A stretch of DNA of 64,000 nt from Streptomonospora nanhaiensis (GTDB lineage Bacteria; Actinomycetota; Actinomycetes; Streptosporangiales; Streptosporangiaceae), in NCBI RefSeq assembly GCF_013410565.1, contig NZ_JACCFO010000001.1, positions 3,224,001 to 3,288,000 on the forward strand, read 5' to 3'. Positions 41,668-50,404 of the stretch are shown here, piece by piece (position 1 is the stretch's first letter; each line of letters opens with the position of its first letter). The notes under the pieces are model-generated. The model worked only from the letters and a program-made list of their open reading frames with translations, searched no databases and was not told the origin of the DNA. The position numbers and the translations under genes were made by a program.

Positions 41668-41709
41668 CCGGCCGTCCCCGGGCGCGGTGCGGCGCATACC
41701 ATCGGGAGT

Positions 41710-42738
41710 ATGACTTCGCCGCTGTTGACGCGCCCCGGCGCCGTGGCCGCCGCCTCCCCCGACTCCGACGTCGCCGCGCACTACGGCGAACCCGCGCAGG
41801 AGGGCCGCGCGCTGGAGCGCTCGGCGGGGTGGGTCGACCGCGGCAACCGCGGCGTCGTGCGCGTCTCCGGCCCCGACCGCCTGAGCTGGCTGCACAGCCT
41901 CACCAGCCAGGCGCTCACCGGAGCCGCCCCCGGCACCGCCACCGAGGCCCTGGTCCTCGACTCCAAGGGGCACATCCGCTTCCACCTGTCGATCGTCGAG
42001 GACGGCACCGCCGTGTGGGCGCACACCGAGCCCGGAGCCGCGGCCGAACTCGCCGCCTTCCTCGACTCCATGCGGTTCCTGCTGCGGGTCGAGGTCGAGG
42101 ACCTCAGCGACTCCCGCGCGGTGCTCACCCTGGCCGGCCCCGACCGCGACTCCGCCCTGGCCGCGGTGCCCGACCTGGGCACCGAGGTCCCGGTGCGGCG
42201 CGCCGCCGACGAGACAGACCTCTTCCTGCCCGCCGACTCCCTGGCTCCGGTCGCCGCCGCGCTCAGCGACTCCGGCGTGCGCGCCGTGGGCCTGTGGGCC
42301 TACGAGGCCGCCCGCATCGCCGCGCACCGGCCCCGCCTGGGCTTCGACACCGACCACCGCGCCATCCCCCACGAGATGGGCTGGGTCGGCTCGGCCGTCC
42401 ACCTGGACAAGGGCTGCTACCCCGGCCAGGAGACCGTGGCCCGCGTGCACAACCTGGGCCGGCCCCCGCGCCGGCTGGTGCTGCTGCACCTGGACGGCAT
42501 GGCCGAACGGCTGCCCGAGCGCGGCGCCGCCATCGAACTGGACGGCCGGCAGGTGGGCGTGGCCGGGTCCTCGGCGCGCCACCACGAACTCGGCCCGATC
42601 GCGCTGGGGCTGGTCAAGCGCACCGTGCCGGTCGACGCCCAGTTCAGCGTCGACGGGATCGCGGCCGGCCAGGAGGTCGTCGTGCCGCCCGACACCGGCG
42701 CCAACGCCGACATCCCGCTGCGCCGCCGCGGCGTCTGA
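41710..42738 (+). CDS. ygfZ: YgfZ/GcvT-domain folate-binding protein
   Basis: 342 residues from ATG 41710 (GGGAG just upstream). The protein assists iron-sulfur enzyme maturation with tetrahydrofolate. Hallmarks are the GcvT-like start (VVRVSGPDRLSWLHSLTSQ), the DKGCYPGQETVARVHNLG signature with the conserved Cys, and the C-terminal barrel. The long reading frame before this ATG runs through the hairpin region and is not credible. Transcribed away from the catabolic operon. Confidence 0.92.
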   Translation: MTSPLLTRPGAVAAASPDSDVAAHYGEPAQEGRALERSAGWVDRGNRGVVRVSGPDRLSWLHSLTSQALTGAAPGTATEALVLDSKGHIRFHLSIVEDGTAVWAHTEPGAAAELAAFLDSMRFLLRVEVEDLSDSRAVLTLAGPDRDSALAAVPDLGTEVPVRRAADETDLFLPADSLAPVAAALSDSGVRAVGLWAYEAARIAAHRPRLGFDTDHRAIPHEMGWVGSAVHLDKGCYPGQETVARVHNLGRPPRRLVLLHLDGMAERLPERGAAIELDGRQVGVAGSSARHHELGPIALGLVKRTVPVDAQFSVDGIAAGQEVVVPPDTGANADIPLRRRGV

Positions 42739-42957
42739 GGCCCCCGCGGGTGTGACCGCCACCGCCCCGCACACGGGTGTGGCCGCCGCCGCGCCGGGTA
42801 GTCCCTCTCCGCGTCCGTCCCTCCGGCCGGACCGGGTGCGCGCCCCGGCCAGGGCGTTCAGTAGCCTTGCCCAGGTCCCACCCGCGTGCGGCGCCCCGCA
42901 CGAAGGCGCCGCGGGCGCCGACGGCCATTCCACCCCTCGACCGATAGCGGAAGCGGC

Positions 42958-43734
42958 ATGAACAACGTGGCGGTAACCCTCCAGCTCCTCGCGCTGATCC
43001 TGGTCGGTCTCGGCTGCTGGCTGTGGCTGCGCGCCATGAAGGCGCGGGCCCACCGGCTCAGCCTGCAGACCACACCCAACTTCACCCTGGGCCGGCTCGC
43101 CGAGGCGGCGGACCCGCCCGAGACCGCCGAGGTCCTGGCCCAGGCGTGGGCCGGCCCCGACGGCCAGCTCACCGCCCCCTACTCCCAGACGCCGTGCGTG
43201 TGGTTCCGCGTCGAGGTGGTCCACCACCACTGGGAGGAGGAGGCCGGCGACCGCCTCGAACTGACCCGCGTCTTCGACCTGCACTCCCACGAGCCGTTCG
43301 TGCTGCGCGACTCCGGCACCGAGGCCCTGTGCCGCCCGCACTGGATCACCGTCGACGACGCCGAACTCGTCCACGACCGGTTCGAGGCCGACGCCGAACC
43401 GCCCCGCGACGCGCTGTCCCCGCCGCACCTGAGCATCGAGGAGCGCGCCGAGCGCACCGCCAGCACCACCGTGGCCGGCCCCGCCGCGCTGCGGCCCGGC
43501 TGCACCTACCGCGAGTGGGTCATCCGCCCGGGCACCAACGTGTTCGTGCGCGCCCACCCCAAGCGGCGCGAGGACGGCGGCCTCATGCTGATCGGCGACG
43601 AGGACGCCCCCATGGTGGTCTCCACCCACACCGAGCGCGAGCTGATCGCCGAGGACCGCACCAAGGAGTTCGTCGGCTTCTCGGTGCTGCCGGTGGCGCT
43701 CCTCCTGCTGCTGCTCGCCCTCACCCTCGGCTAA
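42958..43734 (+). CDS. GIDE-domain membrane protein
   Basis: 258 residues from ATG 42958. An N-terminal membrane helix (~5-25) and a C-terminal one (~239-258) flank a soluble domain with the strand-rich GIDE pattern seen in mitochondrial E3 ligase MUL1: SQTPCVWFRVEVVHHHWEEE, VFDLHSHEPFVLRDSGT and a basic ERE end. Bacterial members lack the RING finger, as here. Function unknown. Confidence 0.78.
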   Translation: MNNVAVTLQLLALILVGLGCWLWLRAMKARAHRLSLQTTPNFTLGRLAEAADPPETAEVLAQAWAGPDGQLTAPYSQTPCVWFRVEVVHHHWEEEAGDRLELTRVFDLHSHEPFVLRDSGTEALCRPHWITVDDAELVHDRFEADAEPPRDALSPPHLSIEERAERTASTTVAGPAALRPGCTYREWVIRPGTNVFVRAHPKRREDGGLMLIGDEDAPMVVSTHTERELIAEDRTKEFVGFSVLPVALLLLLLALTLG

Positions 43735-43736
43735 GG

Positions 43737-43786
43737 GCCGCTCCGGGCGGCCGTACCGGGGGCCGCGCGCGGCCGCCCGGAGCGGC
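43737..43786. terminator. Bidirectional hairpin between the GIDE-domain gene and gatD
   Basis: Perfect 17-bp arms (43737-43753 and 43770-43786) start 3 bases past the GIDE gene stop and end 21 bases before the convergent gatD stop. Confidence 0.65.
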
Positions 43787-43806
43787 GGCCGCGTCCCGCG
43801 CGGCGG

Positions 43807-44517
43807 CTACAGCGCCGCCGCCAGCCGCTCCTGGTGCAGGGCCTCGCCCCACGACGGCGGCAGCGGCGCGAGGTCGCCCACGCGCATCCGCAGCAGCAGG
43901 TCGGCCAGGTGCGGGTTGCGCGGCAGCGCCGGGCCGTGCAGGTAGGTGCCGATGACCTGGCCCTGGTAGGCGCCCTCGGTCTGGCCGTCGTTGCCGATCC
44001 CGGTGACCGTGCGCGACAGCGGCACGGCTGAGGGGCCCACGGCGGTGCGGCCCTGGTGGTTCTCGAACCCGGTGATCCGCCCGCCGCCCAGCTCCGGGGC
44101 GACGTCGGCGACGATCTCGCCGACGGCGCGGGTCTCGCCGCGCCCGCTGCGGACGTCGAGGATCCCCACGCCCGGCAGCGGGTTGTCGGCGTCGTCGCCG
44201 TAGCTCTCGCCGATGATCTGGTAGCCGGCGCAGACGGCGAACACGGCGGCGCCGCGCTCGGCCGCCCGCTTCAGGCCGCCGTCGGAGCGCAGCCGCTCGG
44301 CCGCCAGGATCTGCGGGCGGTCCTCGCCGCCGCCCAGCAGGTAGATGTCGCCCTCGACCGGCACGGGGTCGCTGGAGAGCACGCGCACGAGTTCGGTCCT
44401 GATGCCGCGCAGCTCGGCGCGGCGGCGCAGGATGAGCGCGTTGCCCTGGTCGCCGTAGGTGCTCAGCAGGTCGGGGTAGATCCAGACGATGCGCAGGGCG
44501 CTGCTGGTGTCGCTCAT
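43807..44517 (-). CDS. gatD: Lipid II isoglutaminyl synthase, glutaminase subunit GatD
   Basis: 236 residues. With MurT it amidates the D-Glu of lipid II stem peptides. The CobQ-type class I glutaminase shows nucleophile Cys96 in FAVCAGYQIIG and the catalytic His in GTYLHGPALP; the start IVWIYPDLLSTYGDQGNALIL is typical of GatD. It begins 13 bases after the murT stop, so the pair is an operon. Confidence 0.93.
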   Translation of the reverse strand: MSDTSSALRIVWIYPDLLSTYGDQGNALILRRRAELRGIRTELVRVLSSDPVPVEGDIYLLGGGEDRPQILAAERLRSDGGLKRAAERGAAVFAVCAGYQIIGESYGDDADNPLPGVGILDVRSGRGETRAVGEIVADVAPELGGGRITGFENHQGRTAVGPSAVPLSRTVTGIGNDGQTEGAYQGQVIGTYLHGPALPRNPHLADLLLRMRVGDLAPLPPSWGEALHQERLAAAL

Positions 44518-44529
44518 GAGGGCTCCTCG

Positions 44530-45786
44530 CTACTGGACGCGGCCGTAGTGGGCGCGGATCTGCTGGAAGGCCGTGTAGTTGGCGATCACGTCCACCTTGG
44601 TGATGTCGGGCTGCTCGGCCTTGAGCCGGGTGATGACGTCGCTCACCTTGTCGGCGGTCTCGAAGGGGACCTCGTCGGTCTCCAGCCGCAGCGCGAGGTC
44701 GGTGCGGCGCTCGCCCATGACGAACACCCGCCGCCCGCGCAGCACGGTGTAGTCGACGTCCCACAGCCAGGAGGTGTCCTTGCCGTCGGGGATCTGGGCG
44801 TTGACCGACAGGATCACCGGCACCCGGGGCGGGTCGAGAACCGCGAAGGACTCCAGCCAGCCGGCCGGGTTCTTGGCCAGCAGCAGCCGGACCTCCACCC
44901 CGTCGGTGACCACGGAGGTGTAGCGGCCCGCGACCGAGCGGATCTCCTGCAGGCGCGGCAGGGAGCGCTCCGGGGGGATCCCGTAGGCGGCGGCGGTGGC
45001 CATGGCGATGGCGGCGTTGGCGCGGTTGGCGTCGCCGGGGAGGTTGAGCCGCAGCGGCCAGCGCTGCTCGTAGGGGTCGATCACGGCGTCGGTGCGGTTG
45101 TCGACCGCCCACGTGGTCTCGGGGCGGCGCATGCCGCACTCGGGGCACTCCCAGTGGGGGTCGGGCTCGCGCTTGAGGTGCCCGCCGCACTCGGGGCAGC
45201 ACCAGGAGTCCTCCTTCCAGCGCTGGCCCGCCGAGACCCAGGTGGCGTAGTGGGCGCCCATGCCGGCCCAGGCCACCAGGGGGTCGTCGGCGTTGGCGAC
45301 CACGTGGGTCTCGCTCAGCGCCAGCGCCTCGCGCCACTTCTTGGCGAGGAGGTTGATCTCGGAGGCGCGGTCCATCTGGTCGCGGCTGAGGTTCATCAGC
45401 ACGACCACGGCCGGGTTGGTGTCGCGCAGCACCCGCGGCAGGTACTTCTCGTCGACCTCCAGCACGCCGTTGCGGGCGTCGGGGGCGTTGGACAGCGCGG
45501 TGATGTGCCCGGTGGGCATGTTCGCGCCGTGCTCGTTGGTGGCGACCGGCCCCAGCTCGCGCAGCGCGGCCGCGATCAGCCGGGTCGTGGTGGTCTTGCC
45601 GTTGGTCGCGCTGACGAGGGCGAGGCGGCGACCGCGGGCCAGCTTCGCGAGCAGGTCGGGCTCGACCTTGAGCGCGATGCGCCCGCCGATGACGGAGCCG
45701 TCGCCGCGCCCGGTGGCCCGGGACAGCGAGGCCGCGCCCTTGCCCAGAGCCGCGGCCAGTTGGGCGCGCAAGGGAAGTTCGCTCAT
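44530..45786 (-). CDS. murT: Lipid II isoglutaminyl synthase, ligase subunit MurT
   Basis: 418 residues from ATG 45786. A Mur-ligase fold: P-loop SATNGKTTTTR, EVDEKYLP and NLSRDQMDR in the central domain, and a Cys4 zinc ribbon (CCPECGGHL and CPECGM) characteristic of MurT. The enzyme activates the D-Glu alpha-carboxyl with ATP while GatD supplies ammonia. An essential cell-wall step in many actinobacteria. Confidence 0.94.
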   Translation of the reverse strand: MSELPLRAQLAAALGKGAASLSRATGRGDGSVIGGRIALKVEPDLLAKLARGRRLALVSATNGKTTTTRLIAAALRELGPVATNEHGANMPTGHITALSNAPDARNGVLEVDEKYLPRVLRDTNPAVVVLMNLSRDQMDRASEINLLAKKWREALALSETHVVANADDPLVAWAGMGAHYATWVSAGQRWKEDSWCCPECGGHLKREPDPHWECPECGMRRPETTWAVDNRTDAVIDPYEQRWPLRLNLPGDANRANAAIAMATAAAYGIPPERSLPRLQEIRSVAGRYTSVVTDGVEVRLLLAKNPAGWLESFAVLDPPRVPVILSVNAQIPDGKDTSWLWDVDYTVLRGRRVFVMGERRTDLALRLETDEVPFETADKVSDVITRLKAEQPDITKVDVIANYTAFQQIRAHYGRVQ

Positions 45787-46084
45787 GATCCCCACAACGT
45801 TCGATACGGGTGGATTGCCTACGCAACAGGCGGTGGGACCAGCCTATTGCCCTGTCCGAGCGCGGAATTCGCCCCGGCGACCGCACGGCACCGCGCGGCC
45901 CGGACGGGGCGGACTCCGGCGAACACCCCGGATGCCGCCGTACCGGGCCTTTCAGGGCGGTACCGGACGGCACCGGGCGGTGCCGAGCGGACCGGCGGCG
46001 CACCGGAGCACCGCGCCCGCGCGAGGCGCGCGGGACGGACGAGGGGCGGAAGGGGCGCCGCCGGACGCGGCGGCGCCGGGGCGG

Positions 46085-48055
46085 CTAGGCCGTGCGCCAG
46101 TCCAGGCGCTCGGGCGGGGGGCCGAGGTTGGGCGGCGGGCCGCCATCGGGGTCGGCTCCGGCGCCGGGCCCGGCGGTATCCTCCGGCACGGGCGCCTCCG
46201 GCGCCTCCTCCACGGTGCCCAGGGTGGCGGTGGGCAGGGTGACGATGCCCGGGTTGGCGTCGGCGAGCACCGGGCCGTCAGGGCCGGGCAGGACCATCGC
46301 CGAGTGCGGCAGGGTGCGCAGCCCGTGGGCGTCGAGCCGGTGGTCGTCCAGCACGTCGCCGGCGCCCGGGCCGCCGTCCAGGCCGGCCGCCTGCGCGGTG
46401 GTGCGCCCCCAGGCGGTGGCCGCGCGCACGTGCCGCACCAGGTCCAGCGGCGGCACCGAGGTGGCGGCGTTGCGCATGGCCACCGGCGCGGTAACGCCCT
46501 CGGCGCTGTCCTCGACGTAGCTGTCGGCCACCGACCCGCTCAGCGCCTCGGCGATCACCTCGGTCAGCCGGTGCACCCGGACCACCGGCGGCCGGGTGCC
46601 GGCGCCCGCCGCGCCCCGCGCCCGGAGCACCGGCAGCACCCGCGCGGCCGCGCCGTTGCCCGGCTGGCGCATCACGACCGGGAAGTGCCCCTCGTCCGCC
46701 AGCCAGTGCGCGGTGTCGTCGCCGATCTCGCGGAACATCAGCACCAGGCCCGCACCGGCGAAGCTCGCGGTCTCGGCCAGGCGCTCCAGGTCGTGCTCGG
46801 GCACGGAGTCGGCGCCGCACACCACCACGGTGTGCCGCCAGGGCGGCGCGGCGGCGCCGGCGGTGCGGGTGGCGCGCAGCTCCAGCAGCTCGCTGAGCGC
46901 GGCCACGGTGTAGGTGCCGTAGGCGCGCGCCGCGACGTCGCCGAGCGTGCGGTCGGTGGCGATGACCTTGATCTGGGCGTAGGGCTCCTCGGCGGCGCGC
47001 CGGCCGACGCCCTCGAAGGGCGCGAGATGGTGCTCCAGCTCCCAGGCGCGCTCCCGCACCGCGCGGTCGCGCCCGCAGCGGGCGCGCAGCTCGGCGCGCT
47101 GGGCCGCGGTGAGCTGGGTGAGCACGGGGTCGCCCTCGGTGCCGGGGTCGTCCTCGGGCGTGCTCAGCGCCCGCAGCCCGCCGATGAGCACGGCGATGCT
47201 GATCTGGGGGCCCAGCACCTCGAAGATCCGCAGCAGCAGGGTCTCGTCGGCGTCGATGTCGGCCTTGGCGTCGGAGGCGCAGGCCAGCGAGGCCAGGATG
47301 CGGGCGCGCGGCCCGGCGCCGAGGTTGGTGCCCAGGTTCATCCGCGGCAGGTCGGCCGGCAGCACCCAGACGCGCGGGATCACCGCCGAGCGCTTCACCA
47401 GCGAGCACAGCTCGCCCGCGACCGCGCGGCCCGACAGGTCGACCACCGTGAGGTCGCCGCCCACGCGCAGCACCGAGGCGCCGACCGTGGCCAGCAGCGC
47501 CGACCAGCCGACCTCGGTGCCGCCGGCCACCACCACGGTGTGCGCGTCCTCGGGCGGGCGCACCGCGTACCACCGGGGCTGGGCGTCGTAGACCCGCTTG
47601 CGCCGCTGCCACTCGGTGTAGGCGCGGGCGTGCTCCTCCTGGCGCTCGCGCAGGTCGCGCTCGCGCTCGGCGCGCTCGGCGGCCAGCCGCTCCTCCTCGC
47701 GGCGCAGCCGCTCGCGCATGGCCTGGCGACCCTGGAGCAGCGCCACTCCCACGGGCAGCGCCACCACGACCGAGGCCAGGCAGATCCCCAGCGCGAACAC
47801 CCCGGGCAGGACCCGCACCGGCCACAGCAGCACGCTGAGGGCCGACAGCCCGCCCAGCGCGGCGAGCGCGAGGTAGAGGGGGCGGTTGGTGCGCTTCTCG
47901 CCGGCCCGCTGCGCGGCGATCCACTCCCGGCTGACCCGCATCTGGTCGGGCGGCGCCGGGCGGTGCGGAGGGGGGCCCGGGTCGGGCACCAGGATCTCGT
48001 ACCGCCACCCGAGGGAGGTCGGATTCGCCTGCGTTCCCGCTGCGGGGTCGGCCAC
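46085..48055 (-). CDS. Membrane protein with degenerate P-loop (FtsK/EccC-like layout)
   Basis: 656 residues from GTG 48055; GGAGGT 8 bases upstream decides this start over ATG 48112. Two adjacent membrane helices (~60-105) are followed by a charged coiled coil and a large domain opening with VVVAGGTEVGWSALLA. This has the position of a Walker A motif but Trp in place of the Lys. Later strands (TVVVCGADSV, AGLVLMFREIG) fit a RecA-like fold. The two-helix-plus-ATPase layout recalls FtsK/EccC, but it is probably not an ATPase. Confidence 0.65.
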   Translation of the reverse strand: MADPAAGTQANPTSLGWRYEILVPDPGPPPHRPAPPDQMRVSREWIAAQRAGEKRTNRPLYLALAALGGLSALSVLLWPVRVLPGVFALGICLASVVVALPVGVALLQGRQAMRERLRREEERLAAERAERERDLRERQEEHARAYTEWQRRKRVYDAQPRWYAVRPPEDAHTVVVAGGTEVGWSALLATVGASVLRVGGDLTVVDLSGRAVAGELCSLVKRSAVIPRVWVLPADLPRMNLGTNLGAGPRARILASLACASDAKADIDADETLLLRIFEVLGPQISIAVLIGGLRALSTPEDDPGTEGDPVLTQLTAAQRAELRARCGRDRAVRERAWELEHHLAPFEGVGRRAAEEPYAQIKVIATDRTLGDVAARAYGTYTVAALSELLELRATRTAGAAAPPWRHTVVVCGADSVPEHDLERLAETASFAGAGLVLMFREIGDDTAHWLADEGHFPVVMRQPGNGAAARVLPVLRARGAAGAGTRPPVVRVHRLTEVIAEALSGSVADSYVEDSAEGVTAPVAMRNAATSVPPLDLVRHVRAATAWGRTTAQAAGLDGGPGAGDVLDDHRLDAHGLRTLPHSAMVLPGPDGPVLADANPGIVTLPTATLGTVEEAPEAPVPEDTAGPGAGADPDGGPPPNLGPPPERLDWRTA

Positions 48056-48214
48056 CTCGAAGCACCTCCTGCCCGGCCTGCCGGGGGCGTCCGGGTCGGC
48101 ATCGCGTTGCATGCGGAGATCTGGGGAGACTACCTGGAGATGTTGTCAGGCGGTTGCCGAGTTGTCACGGCTTTGCCGCAAAGTGCGCCATCCGCTCCGC
48201 CGCCCGATGAAAAA

Positions 48215-48253
48215 CGCCGGCGCGGGCGGGGGTGTCCCCCGTCCGCGCCGGCG
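48215..48253 (-). terminator. Intrinsic terminator of the sulfur gene unit
   Basis: On the minus strand an 18-bp stem (one G-U pair, 3-base loop; arms 48236-48253 and 48215-48232) runs directly into TTTTT. It lies 28 bases past the sseC stop. Confidence 0.85.
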
Positions 48254-48280
48254 ACCGGTGCACCGGGCCGGGCGATCGGC

Positions 48281-48589
48281 TCAGGCGTCGACCTGGAGGT
48301 CGATGACCTTGCCCACCTCGGCCGTGATGTCGTACTCGGCGGTGAAGCCCTGGGAGGCGAGCACCCGGACCCTCCACGCGCCGTCGGCGGCGAAGAACCG
48401 GAAGGTGCCCTCCTCACCCGTGGCGACCTCGCCGACGAAGTCGCCCGAGTCGTCCAGCAGCCGGGCGTAGGCGCCGCTGAGCGGCACGCCGCCGCGCCGC
48501 ACGACCCCCTGGATCACCGCCTGGCCCTTGGCGTCGACGTCGGCCAGGGCTACGCCCCCGACGGGTGCGCCGCATCCGTTGTCGCTCAC
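48281..48589 (-). CDS. sseC: SseC/DUF1416 protein
   Basis: 102 residues. A small single-domain beta protein with the GQAVIQGVVRRGG start, LDDSGDFVGEV and FRFFAADGAWRVRVLA strands of DUF1416, the family of mycobacterial SseC encoded beside the thiosulfate sulfurtransferase CysA. A role in sulfur handling is inferred from this conserved pairing. It begins 58 bases after the rhodanese gene and is followed by a clear terminator. Confidence 0.9.
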   Translation of the reverse strand: MSDNGCGAPVGGVALADVDAKGQAVIQGVVRRGGVPLSGAYARLLDDSGDFVGEVATGEEGTFRFFAADGAWRVRVLASQGFTAEYDITAEVGKVIDLQVDA

Positions 48590-48647
48590 AGCGTGTCCTC
48601 CATGCTCAGTGCGGTTTGGCGTTCGCCGGCGGGCGAACGGGTCGGGC

Positions 48648-49487
48648 CTACTTCGCCTCGCCCAGCTCGACCGGGACGCCCACCAGCGAGCCGTACTCGG
48701 TCCAGGAGCCGTCGTAGTTCTTGACGTTGGGCAGGCCCAGCAGCTCGTGCAGCGCGAACCAGGTGTGCGAGGAGCGCTCGCCGATCCGGCAGTAGGCGAT
48801 GATGTCCTTGTTCAGGTCGACGCCGGCCTCGGTGTACAGCTCCCGCAGCTCCTCGTCGGACTTGAAGGTGCCGTCCTCGTTGGCGGTCTTGGACCACGGG
48901 ATGTTGCGCGCGGTGGGGATGTGCCCCGGGCGCTGCGAGGTCTCCTGCGGCAGGTGCGCGGGGGCCAGCAGCTTGCCCACGAACTCGTCGGGCGAGCGGA
49001 CGTCGACCAGGTCCTTGGTGCCGATGGCCTCGACGACCTCGTCGCGGAAGGCGCGGATCGAGGTGTCCTGCTCCTTGGCGGTGTAGGTGGTGGCGGGGCG
49101 CTCGGGCACCGCCTCGACCAGCTCGCGGGAGTCCAGCTCCCACTTCTTGCGGCCGCCGTCGAGGAGCTTGACGTCCTGGTGGCCGTAGAGGCGGAAGTAC
49201 CAGTAGGCGTAGGCCGCGAACCAGTTGTTGTTGCCGCCGTAGAGGACCACGGTGTGGTCGTTGGCGATACCGCGCTCCGACAGCAGCTTCTCAAAGCCGG
49301 TGCGGTCGATGAAGTCGCGGCGGACGGGGTCCTGGAGGTCCTTCTTCCAGTCGATCTTGACGGCGTTGCGAATGTGGCCCTTGTCGTAGGCCGAGGTGTC
49401 CTCGTCGACCTCGACCAGCACCACGTTCGGGTCGTCCAGGTGAGCCTCCACCCAGTCGGCGTCCACCAGGACGTCGGAGCGGCTCAT
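48648..49487 (-). CDS. Thiosulfate sulfurtransferase (tandem rhodanese)
   Basis: 279 residues from ATG 49487, with AAGGAGGT upstream. Two rhodanese domains are present; the N-terminal one has lost the active Cys, the C-terminal one has Cys233 in AYCRIGERSSHTWF. It transfers sulfane sulfur from thiosulfate to acceptors such as cyanide or thiols. This corresponds to mycobacterial CysA2/CysA3. Upstream lies a 345-base leader with a Cys-containing leader peptide, so expression probably responds to cysteine supply. Confidence 0.93.
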   Translation of the reverse strand: MSRSDVLVDADWVEAHLDDPNVVLVEVDEDTSAYDKGHIRNAVKIDWKKDLQDPVRRDFIDRTGFEKLLSERGIANDHTVVLYGGNNNWFAAYAYWYFRLYGHQDVKLLDGGRKKWELDSRELVEAVPERPATTYTAKEQDTSIRAFRDEVVEAIGTKDLVDVRSPDEFVGKLLAPAHLPQETSQRPGHIPTARNIPWSKTANEDGTFKSDEELRELYTEAGVDLNKDIIAYCRIGERSSHTWFALHELLGLPNVKNYDGSWTEYGSLVGVPVELGEAK

Positions 49488-49831
49488 GGGAACCTCCTTG
49501 GTTCGTCGGGTTGATCTCGTTGTCCGCCGCGGGGGCGGGGTGTTCGGCTGGTCTCGGCGCGCCCTCACCCGGCGCTGACCGACGCGGCACCGCCCCGGGA
49601 CGGCGGCACGGCCGGACGGCCCGGAGGCGGGGCGGGGCTGATGGGGCAGGCGGGGGAGCCGGGCGCGGGTACGGAGGGTGCGGGCACGGCAGCGGTGCGC
49701 TGCCCTCGCGGGTCGACCGGCATTGGGGCTTCCCACCTGGGTGAGTGTGCTGGCGGAGTCGAAGGGGCCGGGCGCCGGACAGGAGGGCGCGGCCGGGTTC
49801 CGGGCGGGGCGGTGCCCCGCGGGGTTCGGCT
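49488..49831 (-). promoter_or_regulatory. Long C-rich mRNA leader between leader peptide and rhodanese gene
   Basis: The transcript here is C-rich and G-poor over about 49550-49700, the composition favoured by Rho. It contains no supportable second gene. It is a plausible site of attenuation governed by translation of the leader peptide. Confidence 0.45.
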
Positions 49832-49921
49832 CTAGCGGGAAGCGCGACAGAGCGCGGTGGCGACGTGGCAGAAGTCCACGGCGCGCCGCTTGGTCAGAAA
49901 CGGCTCTGTCGGAGAACTCAC
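49832..49921 (-). CDS. Cysteine-type leader peptide of the sulfur unit
   Basis: 29 residues, GTG 49921 to TAG. The sequence ends RRAVDFCHVATALCRASR, matching the pattern of actinobacterial sulfur-gene leader peptides (RRHVDL-RVASALC type). Two Cys codons lie in the second half. A well-spaced promoter puts +1 on the GTG itself, so it should be leaderless. Cys starvation would stall ribosomes here and alter downstream expression, as reported for cysteine-responsive uORFs in mycobacteria. Confidence 0.8.
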   Translation of the reverse strand: MSSPTEPFLTKRRAVDFCHVATALCRASR

Positions 49922-49928
49922 GCACCCG

Positions 49929-49957
49929 ATGGTACGGGGTGGGGCGACGGATGTCAC
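49929..49957 (-). promoter_or_regulatory. Promoter of the sulfur unit
   Basis: Minus strand: -35 GTGACA (49957-49952), 17-base spacer, -10 TACCAT (49934-49929), then 7 bases to the leader-peptide GTG. Spacing and position are those of a housekeeping-sigma promoter for a leaderless message. Confidence 0.65.
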
Positions 49958-50026
49958 GAGTGGGTTCGTTCACTCCACCCGCACGGCCTGCGGTTCCGCG
50001 CGGCGCGTGCGCCGCGGCCCGCTGAG

Positions 50027-50398
50027 TCAGGCGATGGCCGCGCCCAGGGCGGCGATCACGTCGGCCTTGCGGGGCAGGCCGCTCGCCCGGCGGACGACCC
50101 GGCCGGCGGCGTCGAGGACGAGGACCGTGGGCGTGGCCGCCACGTCGAGCCGCCGGACCAGCTCCAGGCGGGACTCGGCGTCGACCTCGACGTGGGCCAC
50201 GCCCCCGACCATGCCGCCGACCTGGCGCAGCACCTGCCGGGTGGCCGCGCAGGGGCGGCAGAAGGCCGAGGAGAAGTGCACGAGCGTGGCCCGCTCGCCG
50301 AGCGGCGCGCCGAGGTCGGCGGCGGTGAGGACGTCCGGCCGCCCGGCCGGCCCGCCGGACGCGGCGGGGGCGGCGGGCCGCTCGACCGGATCAGGCAC
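50027..50398 (-). CDS. Thioredoxin-fold protein
   Basis: 123 residues. The thioredoxin core is seen from TLVHFSSAFCRPCAATRQVL, with the CxxC active site CRPC, through the cis-Pro loop (VAATPTVLVLD) to the GLPRKADVIAALG helix. No signal peptide, so it is cytoplasmic and redox active. It starts 6 bases after the stop of the LmeA-like gene and lies upstream of the sulfur unit on the same strand, but the sulfur unit has its own promoter. Confidence 0.88.
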   Translation of the reverse strand: MPDPVERPAAPAASGGPAGRPDVLTAADLGAPLGERATLVHFSSAFCRPCAATRQVLRQVGGMVGGVAHVEVDAESRLELVRRLDVAATPTVLVLDAAGRVVRRASGLPRKADVIAALGAAIA

Positions 50399-50404
50399 GG
50401 GGGC

